Part shown: positions 1-5,007 of the stretch, one piece after another
Position numbering within the stretch: the first letter of the stretch is position 1
Layout of the letters: each line of letters opens with the position of its first letter
DNA from: Candidatus Latescibacterota bacterium
GTDB lineage: Bacteria; JAAXHH01; JACQVL01
Direction: 5' to 3'
Length of the DNA stretch: 8,028 bases
Assembly: GCA_016209865.1 (NCBI GenBank)
Contig: JACQVL010000058.1
Coordinates: forward strand, 1-8,028
Position numbers and translations under genes: made by a program
The notes under the pieces: generated by a model
Told to the model about the DNA's origin: nothing
The model's database searches: none
The model's input: only the letters and a program-made list of their open reading frames with translations

Positions 1-1327
1 CTCGTCCACCACCACCACCAAAGAACCCACCGCTCCGGCCGAGGTTGAAGATATCGCTTCGCTCCAGGAAGAACGGGCGTTTCTCGTCGAACCGGAACTC
101 GAATCGAGACAGGTTGACCACCTGATCGTCCGCCTCGATCTGCGCAAAGTCCGGGTTGACCGTCGCATCTGCCGTCAGCCCCGACCGCACGCGCCACTTC
201 AAGTCGCCGCCGACCCGCCGCTGAAGCCCGTATTGAACGTCAGTCTGGGCGATCGGAATCGCCGCCGTCGGCCCGCCCACCACCTGACGCGTGCCCGCCG
301 GGCCCAAGACGGTAAACGGGAGGACTTCCATCATGCCCCCCGGTTTGATGTCCCGGAGTCCGGTTAAGCGTCCCCCTTTGGCGAACTTGTAGGCCCCCCG
401 GAATCCATCCTGCGGGCTGACCGGAACCCAGTAGGCGCTCTCGCGAGTCCGCAAGATGAACCGGCCGAAGTTGATGTTCCACGTCTGAACAGAGTTCGAG
501 GGAAACCGCAAGGCCCGGAATGGAATGACCATCTCAGCCGACCAGCCGTGCGCATGGCGCACGCTGGCCGCGTTCCAGTTTCCGTTCCAATCCTGATCGA
601 AATTGCTTCCCTCCTGGCTGACGAACAGATCGCGGCGCGCCCCGTTCGGGTTGGTCATGAACTCGTAGGATTCCCGTCCCCCCTCGAACGGGGCGATGAT
701 GGCCATGACGTAGTCGTTCGAGCCATGCAGCGGGCCGTCGCGTTTGAACTCCCTGGCGACGATCTTCGACGGCTCTGCATCGTAACACATGAACCCGATA
801 TACAGGTTCTCTGTGTCGTAGAGGACGCGCACTTCGGTGGGCTGTGACGCCGGGAATCCCTCTTTGGGCTCGAGTTGGTAGAAGCGGGAGGCGGACCTGG
901 CGAGCTTCCAGGCATCGTCGTCGAGACGCCCGTCGAGCTTGATCGGAGTCGTCACCTTCACGGCAGTGAGGATGTAATCGTTCGGGTTGAGTGTGTGATA
1001 ATCGAACGGCTTCGTCTCCACCGGCGGCGGCGTGCCGAACGGCGTGTCCGGGAGGGACGTCCGCCGGTCCTCCGACGACCCGCCCGGATCAGGCGCACCC
1101 GTCTCCGGGCGCGCGTCACTCGCGCTCAGTTCATCGGCTGTCAGGTTCTTCTGCTCGATGGCGGCGGCCGCGGTGGAGTCGTTCGCTGCCCCGGATTGAC
1201 GGAGATCGGATGCGGCTCGGATGGATGAGGGCGCGCCCTCTTGGGCGCTCGTCTCAGTGGCGGCTGCGGCCAGGATGCACAGACAGATGCCAGGGATAAC
1301 CCTCCTCATCCTCCAGGTTTGGGCCAT
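1..1327 (-). CDS. Exported CBM9-like / DUF5916 protein, 3' end cut by window edge
   Basis: The frame is open from ATG at 1327 to the left edge, 442 codons without a stop. The start is supported by GAGAGG five bases upstream. The first ~29 residues look like a Sec signal peptide: basic start (RMRR), hydrophobic core (ICLCILAAAA), likely cleavage after TSA. Residues ~30-105 are low-complexity and Ala/Ser/Pro/Asp-rich, probably a linker. Residues ~118-315 resemble a family 9 carbohydrate-binding module (IKLDGRLDDDAW, VLYDTENLYIGFMCYD, GWSAEMVIPFRALRF). The DUF5916 signature begins at ~385 (ADATVNPDFAQIEAD, VNLSRFEFRFDEKRPFFLE) and ends in a Gly run at the edge. In this family the remainder, several hundred residues, is predicted as an outer-membrane-type beta-barrel; it lies outside the window. 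Substrate and role are unknown for most members. It lies 41 nt behind the RidA-family gene on the same strand and is probably co-transcribed with it. Confidence 0.9.
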   Translation of the reverse strand, partial: MAQTWRMRRVIPGICLCILAAAATETSAQEGAPSSIRAASDLRQSGAANDSTAAAAIEQKNLTADELSASDARPETGAPDPGGSSEDRRTSLPDTPFGTPPPVETKPFDYHTLNPNDYILTAVKVTTPIKLDGRLDDDAWKLARSASRFYQLEPKEGFPASQPTEVRVLYDTENLYIGFMCYDAEPSKIVAREFKRDGPLHGSNDYVMAIIAPFEGGRESYEFMTNPNGARRDLFVSQEGSNFDQDWNGNWNAASVRHAHGWSAEMVIPFRALRFPSNSVQTWNINFGRFILRTRESAYWVPVSPQDGFRGAYKFAKGGRLTGLRDIKPGGMMEVLPFTVLGPAGTRQVVGGPTAAIPIAQTDVQYGLQRRVGGDLKWRVRSGLTADATVNPDFAQIEADDQVVNLSRFEFRFDEKRPFFLERSDIFNLGRSGGFFGGGGGR

Positions 1328-1344
1328 GAATACCTCTCGACCAC

Positions 1345-1376
1345 GGAAGGGCGCAGCGTGCTGCGCCCCTACTTCC
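1345..1376 (-). other. GC-rich hairpin between the RidA-family and DUF5916 genes
   Basis: GGGCGCAG (1349-1356) and CTGCGCCC (1361-1368) form a perfect 8-bp stem around a 4-nt loop. The stem can be lengthened by GGAAG (1345-1349) with CTTCC (1372-1376) across a small bulge. On the minus-strand transcript it covers the stop codon of the RidA-family gene and ends upstream of the Shine-Dalgarno of the DUF5916 gene. No T-run follows in either direction, so an intrinsic terminator is unlikely. It could be an mRNA-stability or expression-balancing element, or a copy of a dispersed palindromic (REP-like) repeat. Confidence 0.55.
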
Positions 1377-1896
1377 CACGATAGGCGATCAGGTCGATCT
1401 CGATGTTCGCGTTCCCCAGCACCAGCCCGGCGACCACCGTCGAACGGGCCGGGGGATCGGCCGGGAAATACGTCCGGTAGACCTCGTTCATCGCCTGAAA
1501 ATCTTCCAGATTCTTGATAAACACAGTCACTTTGACGCCATTACTCAGGCTCAGCCCTGACTTGGCCAGCGTCTCTTTGAGGTTATCCAGCGCCTGGGTA
1601 GTCTCCGGCTTGATTCCGCCCTCGACGAGTTTCCCCTCTTTCGTGCCGAGCACGCCAGACAAGAACACGTACTCCCCGGCTTCGATGGCGGCGCTGTAAT
1701 TCTTGCTCGTCCCCGGAATGGCTTTCTTGCCGCGCCCTGCGGCCTGCTGGGATTGCGCGGGCATGACCGCGTAGCCGAGCGCCATCGCGCCGAGCACCAC
1801 GACCGCCACGCCAGCGAGCAATCGCTTCGACAGTCCCACGGTCATCTCGACCGTCCCATCCGCTTTGCGAGCCGTCAGTCTGATGAACGATGCCAT
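1369..1896 (-). CDS. RidA (YjgF/YER057c/UK114) family protein with N-terminal membrane segment
   Basis: 175 residues. The first ~50 hold a basic stretch (SKR, 23-25), a hydrophobic helix (~27-45, LLAGVAVVVLGAMALGYAV) and AQSQQ. This suggests a signal anchor or a signal peptide with a long n-region. Residues ~58-175 form a complete RidA domain: GEYVFLSG, the long TTQALDNLKETL helix, VFIKNLEDF, MNEVYRTYF and ARSTVVAGLVLGNANIEIDLIAY. R151 and E166 match the substrate-binding Arg and the Glu of catalytically active RidA. Canonical RidA is a trimeric cytosolic enzyme of about 130 residues that hydrolyses reactive enamines and imines such as 2-aminoacrylate, so placement at the membrane is unusual and the substrate is unknown. 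The start at 1896 has a near-perfect Shine-Dalgarno (AAGGAGG, five-base spacing). An internal Met at residue 18 would shorten the n-region but lacks a good site. The DUF5916 gene follows after 41 nt. Confidence 0.9.
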   Translation of the reverse strand: MASFIRLTARKADGTVEMTVGLSKRLLAGVAVVVLGAMALGYAVMPAQSQQAAGRGKKAIPGTSKNYSAAIEAGEYVFLSGVLGTKEGKLVEGGIKPETTQALDNLKETLAKSGLSLSNGVKVTVFIKNLEDFQAMNEVYRTYFPADPPARSTVVAGLVLGNANIEIDLIAYRGK

Positions 1897-1951
1897 CTCC
1901 CCCTCCTTCGTCCAGTAGAGTGTCCTCGCGCATGCGTCCTCAAATTGGTAG

Positions 1952-1981
1952 ATTATACAAACTGTGCTGAAAAACCTTCAG
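1952..1981 (-). promoter_or_regulatory. Possible sigma70-type promoter for the RidA-family gene
   Basis: On the minus strand a consensus -10 TATAAT occupies 1957-1952. The best -35 is weak, CTGAAG at 1981-1976 with an 18-base spacer. Transcription would begin near 1945, leaving a leader of about 50 nt before the ATG at 1896. The perfect -10 in otherwise GC-rich sequence is the main argument. Confidence 0.45.
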
Positions 1982-1990
1982 ACAGATTCA

Positions 1991-2133
1991 GTGACGAGTG
2001 ACCAGTGACGAGTGACGAGTAAAACAAAATGGATTCCCGCCTTCGCGGGAATGACATCAGAGAGCCCTGTTCTGTTTCCTTTCCTGCCCTTCCCGAATCC
2101 CGTACCCCGAACCCCGAGTTTTACTCGTCACTG
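1991..2133. repeat. Composite heptad-bounded repeat, copy 1
   Basis: The left end is four tandem 7-mers at 1991-2018 (GTGACGA, with the second unit GTGACCA), running into GTAAAAC. The segment GTGACGAGTAAAAC (2012-2025) recurs as a perfect 14-bp inverted copy at 2118-2131, so the unit is closed by inverted ends. Between them lie a palindrome (2033-2052) and a second heptad series of CCCGNNN type (2092-2119). Copy 2 at 5005-5148 has nearly the same length and plan. This looks like a small non-autonomous, MITE-like or REP-like intergenic repeat. It carries no coding potential and fills most of the spacer between the RidA-family gene and the unknown protein at 2136-3017. Confidence 0.75.
2033..2052 (-). 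terminator. ATTCCCGC/GCGGGAAT palindrome, possible minus-strand terminator
   Basis: ATTCCCGC (2033-2040) pairs perfectly with GCGGGAAT (2045-2052) over a CTTC loop. Read on the minus strand the stem is followed after two bases by ATTTTGTTTT, so it could act as a modest intrinsic terminator for the gene ending at 2136, roughly 85 nt upstream of the stem. The core also matches a palindromic motif dispersed in many bacterial genomes (the ATTCCC-N8-GGGAAT pattern of Neisseria dRS3), so it may simply be a mobile repeat. A degenerate copy is at 5060-5079. Confidence 0.45.
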
Positions 2134-2135
2134 CT

Positions 2136-3017
2136 TCACCAGTACTTCCGCCGTGTCCGTGCTTTCAGCACCAGTTGGCGGCCGTCTGACGAGGTGAAGC
2201 GCGTCAGGATGTTGGGGGACGCCTGCTCGAACCAGTAGTGCTGGGTGAGTGATTCGGTTTTGACCTCGACGTTCCAGGAAGGGATCGTCCCGATGCCGGT
2301 CTCGACCGGCTCCAGGCCCGTGACCGTGATCGCCGCGTCGATGAGTCTCGGCGGGGTCACCTGGTTGGTAATCTGCGTCTCGATGAAATGGGTGACGAAC
2401 TCCAACCCCGGCTTGAACGGGAGACTGCGGAAGGAAACCGGGAGTTGATCTTCCAGGAGGTCTCCGGCCCTCAAGTCGATCAGATAGGTGCCATCCCCCT
2501 GGTGATCGAAGTAGGAATAGAAGACCAGTCTCGGCCGGCCATCCCAGCCGATGAATTCCTTGAACGTATTGCCGCACCATTCCTGACTGCCCATCGTCAT
2601 CTTGACGACACGCATCGGCTGCGCCCGGTCGACGAACACGCTCGTCAGGTACCGGTAGGGATACTGCTCCGTCTGAATCTCCGAGACGACGTTCAGCTTC
2701 AGCACGGTCAGGAGGTCTCTGCCCTCGTACGGCGGGTCGGCTTTGACGTAGAACGCTTTTGTGAAGTCCTCCTTCACCGTGATCAACACCGTCTCGAACC
2801 GGCGGGGCTGCTGGTAGACCGTCCGGGCGGCCTCGTAGGTGGCCACCTCGGCCTGGCCGTCATCCCACACCGGGTCGAGACCCCAATCACTTCTCTCGTC
2901 GAGCTCCTGGGGGGACGATCCGGCGGCAAAGGGCGGACTCAGCCATCCGACCTTCCAGACAACCAGTCCGGTCACGATGAGCAGTACGGCTGCGATGAAC
3001 CCGTTTCGCGGCGTCAT
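2136..3017 (-). CDS. Membrane-anchored or exported protein of unknown function
   Basis: 293 residues from ATG at 3017, with AGGAG five bases upstream. A longer frame open to 3095 would begin inside the -35 element of the promoter at 3066-3095, so the shorter start is preferred. Residues ~6-24 (GFIAAVLLIVTGLVVWKVG) form one membrane helix or uncleaved signal. The rest is soluble and beta-rich by appearance, with alternating hydrophobic strands (RLVFYSYF, TYLIDLRAGDLL, SWNVEVKTESLTQHYWFE). It ends in a tail, phNILTRFTSSDGRQLVLKARTR-type then KYW, reminiscent of periplasmic DUF3108/LolA-like proteins. That similarity is by eye only. One Cys (in SQEWCGNTF) lies in the mature part and there is no lipobox. 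I do not recognise a catalytic motif. It is monocistronic, with its own promoter and a repeat behind it. A periplasmic, membrane-tethered role is inferred; the function is unknown. Confidence 0.8.
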   Translation of the reverse strand: MTPRNGFIAAVLLIVTGLVVWKVGWLSPPFAAGSSPQELDERSDWGLDPVWDDGQAEVATYEAARTVYQQPRRFETVLITVKEDFTKAFYVKADPPYEGRDLLTVLKLNVVSEIQTEQYPYRYLTSVFVDRAQPMRVVKMTMGSQEWCGNTFKEFIGWDGRPRLVFYSYFDHQGDGTYLIDLRAGDLLEDQLPVSFRSLPFKPGLEFVTHFIETQITNQVTPPRLIDAAITVTGLEPVETGIGTIPSWNVEVKTESLTQHYWFEQASPNILTRFTSSDGRQLVLKARTRRKYW

Positions 3018-3065
3018 GGATCGCTCCTTTCCTGGCTGATTGAGAAGCATCATCACGGCGCATAC

Positions 3066-3095
3066 AGTATAGACGATTTCTCCTATGTTCGTCAA
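3066..3095 (-). promoter_or_regulatory. Sigma70-type promoter for the unknown membrane protein
   Basis: On the minus strand TTGACG (3095-3090) and TATACT (3071-3066) are separated by 18 bases, each one base from consensus. Transcription would start near 3059 and give a leader of about 42 nt before the ATG at 3017. The promoter also argues against the upstream alternative start. Confidence 0.7.
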
Positions 3096-3111
3096 GCCAT
3101 TTTCCCGTTCA

Positions 3112-3139
3112 CCGACCCCCGACCCCCGATCACCAACCC
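3112..3139. repeat. Four degenerate CCGACCC-type heptads
   Basis: Four 7-mers in register: CCGACCC twice, then CCGATCA and CCAACCC. They lie between the divergent promoters, 16 bp from the minus-strand -35 and 15 bp from the plus-strand -35. The pattern resembles the CCCGAAC-type heptads at 2092-2119. They could be inert repeat or could influence the divergent promoters by spacing or binding; nothing in the sequence decides this. Confidence 0.6.
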
Positions 3140-3154
3140 TCGGCGTTTTTTCTA

Positions 3155-3210
3155 TTGACAGTAGAAACGAGAGAGGTTATTTTGACAGAAAGCTCGTTGT
3201 GTTCGATGAT
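3155..3210 (+). promoter_or_regulatory. Two overlapping plus-strand sigma70-type promoters
   Basis: Perfect -35 hexamers TTGACA occur at 3155-3160 and 3182-3187. Each has a candidate -10 after 17 bases: TATTTT (3178-3183) and GATGAT (3205-3210), both 4 of 6 to consensus. The first -10 overlaps the second -35, so both could not be occupied at once. They are the only convincing plus-strand promoters upstream of the zinc-ribbon/RNase HI/rnpB unit. The region between the terminator at 3319-3349 and the ATG at 3443 shows no comparable promoter. Confidence 0.6.
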
Positions 3211-3349
3211 CGGCGTTGCGTGATAGTCGCTCGATGAGACGGTTGGGTGCATGCACCGTACACAGGCTGTCGTATGACACGTGTGGTGACGCAGACGATT
3301 CAGAGTGGTGGAATGAGGAAAAGTGCACCCGGTGGTGCACTTTTTTTTT
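3190..3349 (+). ncRNA. Candidate small RNA or attenuated 5' leader
   Basis: Transcription from the 3155 promoter would begin near 3190 and end at the strong terminator at 3319-3349, a transcript of about 160 nt. No ribosome-binding site plus short frame convinced me inside it. It contains a perfect 12-bp palindrome (GGTGCATGCACC, 3246-3257), a further short hairpin around TGTC-GTAT-GACA (3270-3281), and the terminator stem. GGGTGCA (3245-3251) can pair with TGCACCC (3324-3330) in the terminator's 5' arm, a possible antiterminator. It may be a stand-alone sRNA or the leader of the downstream zinc-ribbon operon. I could not match it to 6S RNA, tmRNA or a known riboswitch by eye. Confidence 0.4.
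3319..3349 (+). terminator. Strong rho-independent terminator
   Basis: AAAAGTGCACC (3319-3329) and GGTGCACTTTT (3334-3344) form a perfect 11-bp stem over a CGGT loop, running into nine consecutive T (3341-3349). This is the strongest terminator in the window. It sits 94 bp before the zinc-ribbon start with no plus-strand gene upstream of it, so it must end a non-coding transcript or attenuate a leader. The minus-strand reading has only a four-T tail and would be weaker. Confidence 0.9.
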
Positions 3350-3442
3350 GAGGAGGATCGGCCTGGAGGCTCGACAGAATCGTCCCCATCCGAGGGGGTG
3401 CGGTAAGGCAGCGCCGGATGACGATTGGATGAGGAGGTCCGC

Positions 3443-4153
3443 ATGCAGGACAGTTTGTTGACCCTGCTCCAACTTCAACAGATCGACCAGAGGTTGCAAG
3501 AGTTAGAGCAGCTCAAGGCTGAGATTCCCCGGCAGATCGAGGCCTTAACGCAAGAGTACACGACCATTGAACAGACGTTGACCGACAAAGAACACCGCCT
3601 GGCCGACCTGCACAAGGATCGCCGCCAGCACGAACGAGACCTCGAAGACGCTCAGGAGAAGGCCCGCAAGTATCAAGGGCAATTACTCAGCGTGAAGACG
3701 AACAAAGAATATGACGCCCTCCAGGTGGAAATCCAGACCCAGAAAGTGAACGTGACGGAACATGAGGACGCTATCCTGCGGTTGATGACGGAGATCGAGG
3801 ACCTCAGCCGGGACATCGAGCAGACCCGGCTCATGGTGACGACGCAGCGGCAACGGATCACGGCGGAGCAGGACAGCCTCCAGCACCAGCTCACCGCAGT
3901 CGATGAGGACGTGCAGGTCGTCCTTGACGAGCGGCGGCGGACGCTCGTCCGGATCAACAAGCGGGTCGTCAGCGCGTACGAGCGGGTCAGAAAAGGGAAG
4001 AGCGCGGTGGCGGTGGTGCCCATCAAGAAGGGTGCCTGCGGGGGGTGCTTCAACATCATCCCGCTCCAGCGCATCGCGGAAATCCGGCGGATGGACCGGC
4101 TGATGACCTGTGAAAGCTGCGGGCGGATCCTCGTCCCGGAACCACAGGAATGA
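3443..4153 (+). CDS. Coiled-coil protein with C-terminal C4 zinc ribbon (COG1579 / CdsZ type)
   Basis: 236 residues from ATG at 3443, chosen because GAGGAGG lies exactly five bases upstream. A TTG at 3425 in the same frame adds six residues but sits before that site. Residues ~5-190 are a long heptad coiled coil rich in Glu, Gln, Arg and Leu, with the family-typical LLSVKTNKEYDALQ turn at ~81-94. The C-terminus carries a zinc ribbon with C199-x2-C202 and C223-x2-C226, followed by GRILVPE. This family is widespread in bacteria; roles proposed for relatives involve nucleic acid or ribosome contact, and no enzyme activity is expected. Its stop overlaps the RNase HI start (ATGA at 4150-4153), so translation is probably coupled. 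The same two-gene pairing occurs in actinobacteria, which supports a functional link. Confidence 0.92.
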   Translation: MQDSLLTLLQLQQIDQRLQELEQLKAEIPRQIEALTQEYTTIEQTLTDKEHRLADLHKDRRQHERDLEDAQEKARKYQGQLLSVKTNKEYDALQVEIQTQKVNVTEHEDAILRLMTEIEDLSRDIEQTRLMVTTQRQRITAEQDSLQHQLTAVDEDVQVVLDERRRTLVRINKRVVSAYERVRKGKSAVAVVPIKKGACGGCFNIIPLQRIAEIRRMDRLMTCESCGRILVPEPQE

Positions 4154-4671
4154 CTGCACTCGTCGGGTATATCGACGGTGCGTCGAGGGGCAACCCTGGG
4201 GATGCCGGCATCGGGGTCGTCCTCGTCGCTGAAGACGAGCGGGTCGTGGAGGAAGTCAGTCAGCCGATCGGCCGGGCGACGAACAACGAGGCGGAGTACC
4301 GGGCGCTCCTCGTCTGCCTGGAGCGGGCGCATCAGCACGGGGCACGTTGTCTGACGGTGTGCGCGGACAGTGAGTTGCTCGTCCGCCAGATGAACGGGCA
4401 GTACGCGGTGCGCCACGCGCGCTTGCGCGAGTTCTACCAGGCTGCCTGTGAGCGGGTCGAGGCGTTCGAGGTTGTCGTCTTCTTCCATATCCCCCGGTCG
4501 GCGAACGCCCGCGCCGACGCGCTCGCCAGCGCGGCCGCGAGGAAACAGCAGAAAGAGCGACTAAGAAAAGAAGTGGGTGCGGGCCCAAGGAGGTCAGGTG
4601 ATCGCGTCCGCTCGCCGTCAGGCGGGATGGATGAGGAAAGTCCGAGCACCACAGGGCAGGATGCCTGCTAA
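4150..4671 (+). CDS. rnhA: Ribonuclease HI family protein whose 3' end overlaps rnpB
   Basis: 173 residues. It cleaves the RNA strand of RNA:DNA hybrids, clearing R-loops and primers in the cytoplasm. Catalytic acids are in place: D9 (YIDGASRGNPG), E49 (TNNEAEYRALL), D73 (CADSELLV) and D123 (NARADALAS). The domain is complete by residue ~130, as in compact bacterial and actinobacterial RNase HI. The remaining 43 residues are a basic, Gly/Arg/Ser-rich tail with no recognisable fold, largely a read-through of RNase P RNA sequence: the frame enters rnpB at 4575 and stops at TAA 4669-4671. The start overlaps the zinc-ribbon stop by ATGA with AGGA directly upstream, indicating coupled translation. 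The tail may be tolerated rather than selected. A shorter protein would need a stop that is absent here. Confidence 0.93.
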   Translation: MTALVGYIDGASRGNPGDAGIGVVLVAEDERVVEEVSQPIGRATNNEAEYRALLVCLERAHQHGARCLTVCADSELLVRQMNGQYAVRHARLREFYQAACERVEAFEVVVFFHIPRSANARADALASAAARKQQKERLRKEVGAGPRRSGDRVRSPSGGMDEESPSTTGQDAC

Positions 4672-4993
4672 CGGCAGGGGGCAGTGATGCCACGGACAGT
4701 GTCACAGAAAACACACAGCCGATCCCCGATCCGGGGAGGCAACGGTGAAAAGGCGAGGTAAGAGCTCACCGCGGCCCAGGTAACTGGGCTGGCAGGACAA
4801 ACCCCATCCGGTGCAAGACCGAATAGGAGAGGAGAGACGGCCCGTCTCGCATCCCCCCGGCGTGGCCGGGGACAGACTCTCGGGTACGGTCGCTTGAGGC
4901 GGCTGGTGACAGCCGTCCCAGAGAGATGATCACCACCCTCGCCCCCGGCGAGGGCACAGAACTCGGCTTATGCACTGCTTGGGTTCCGCACCC
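4575..4993 (+). ncRNA. rnpB: RNase P RNA (class A)
   Basis: This is the catalytic RNA of RNase P, which removes 5' leaders from pre-tRNAs together with the RnpA protein. Helix P1 sets the ends: GGGTGCGG (4575-4582) pairs with CCGCACCC (4986-4993), then CCCAAG (4584-4589) with CTTGGG (4978-4983). Conserved blocks appear in order: GAGGAAAGTCCGAGC (4633-4647), GGGCAGGATGCCTGC, CACAGAAAACACACAGCC (~4703-4720), GGTAAGAGCTCACCGCG (4757-4773), GTGCAAGACCGAATAGG (~4812-4828), AGAGAGATGATCACC (~4919-4933) and ACAGAACTCGGCTTA (4956-4970). The length, about 419 nt, fits the class. The L15 segment reads GGAC (4795-4798) where I expect GGU. No clear promoter precedes it; TAAGAA at 4562-4567 is a poor -10. 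It may be processed from the rnhA transcript, with which it overlaps by 97 nt. Confidence 0.96.
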
Positions 4994-5007
4994 GTTTACA
5001 AGCAGTG
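4973..5007 (+). other. 9-bp inverted repeat across the 3' end of rnpB
   Basis: CACTGCTTG (4973-4981) is perfectly complementary to CAAGCAGTG (4999-5007) with a 17-nt loop that contains most of the P1 3' strand. The left arm uses bases 4978-4981 that otherwise pair in P1, so the two structures exclude each other. The right arm runs into the first heptad of the downstream repeat. No T-run follows, so it is not a standard terminator. It could guide 3'-end processing or be a chance product of repeat insertion. Confidence 0.45.

Noticed and set aside
3018-3095. Longer N-terminus for the unknown membrane protein
   Set aside because: It would start inside the -35 element of a near-consensus promoter, while ATG 3017 has a good ribosome site and begins the membrane helix.
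2388-3158. Plus-strand frame of 256 codons
   Set aside because: It is antisense to the membrane protein at 2136-3017, which has a signal-like start, Shine-Dalgarno and promoter; this frame has none and crosses the minus-strand promoter.
3190-3349. Leader RNA considered as 6S RNA, tmRNA or a known riboswitch
   Set aside because: No closing helix with a central bubble, no tRNA-like ends, and no riboswitch core that I can recognise; left as an unnamed candidate.
3425-3442. Upstream TTG start for the zinc-ribbon protein
   Set aside because: The GAGGAGG site lies downstream of this codon and is ideally spaced for ATG at 3443.
3216-3461. Short plus-strand frame of 81 codons in the leader
   Set aside because: It has a TTG start without a ribosome site, runs through the terminator stem and nine T, and overlaps the zinc-ribbon start.
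3673-4488. Minus-strand open frame of 271 codons
   Set aside because: It is antisense to the zinc-ribbon and RNase HI genes, both of which have clear motifs and ribosome sites; composition is typical of a GC-rich shadow frame.
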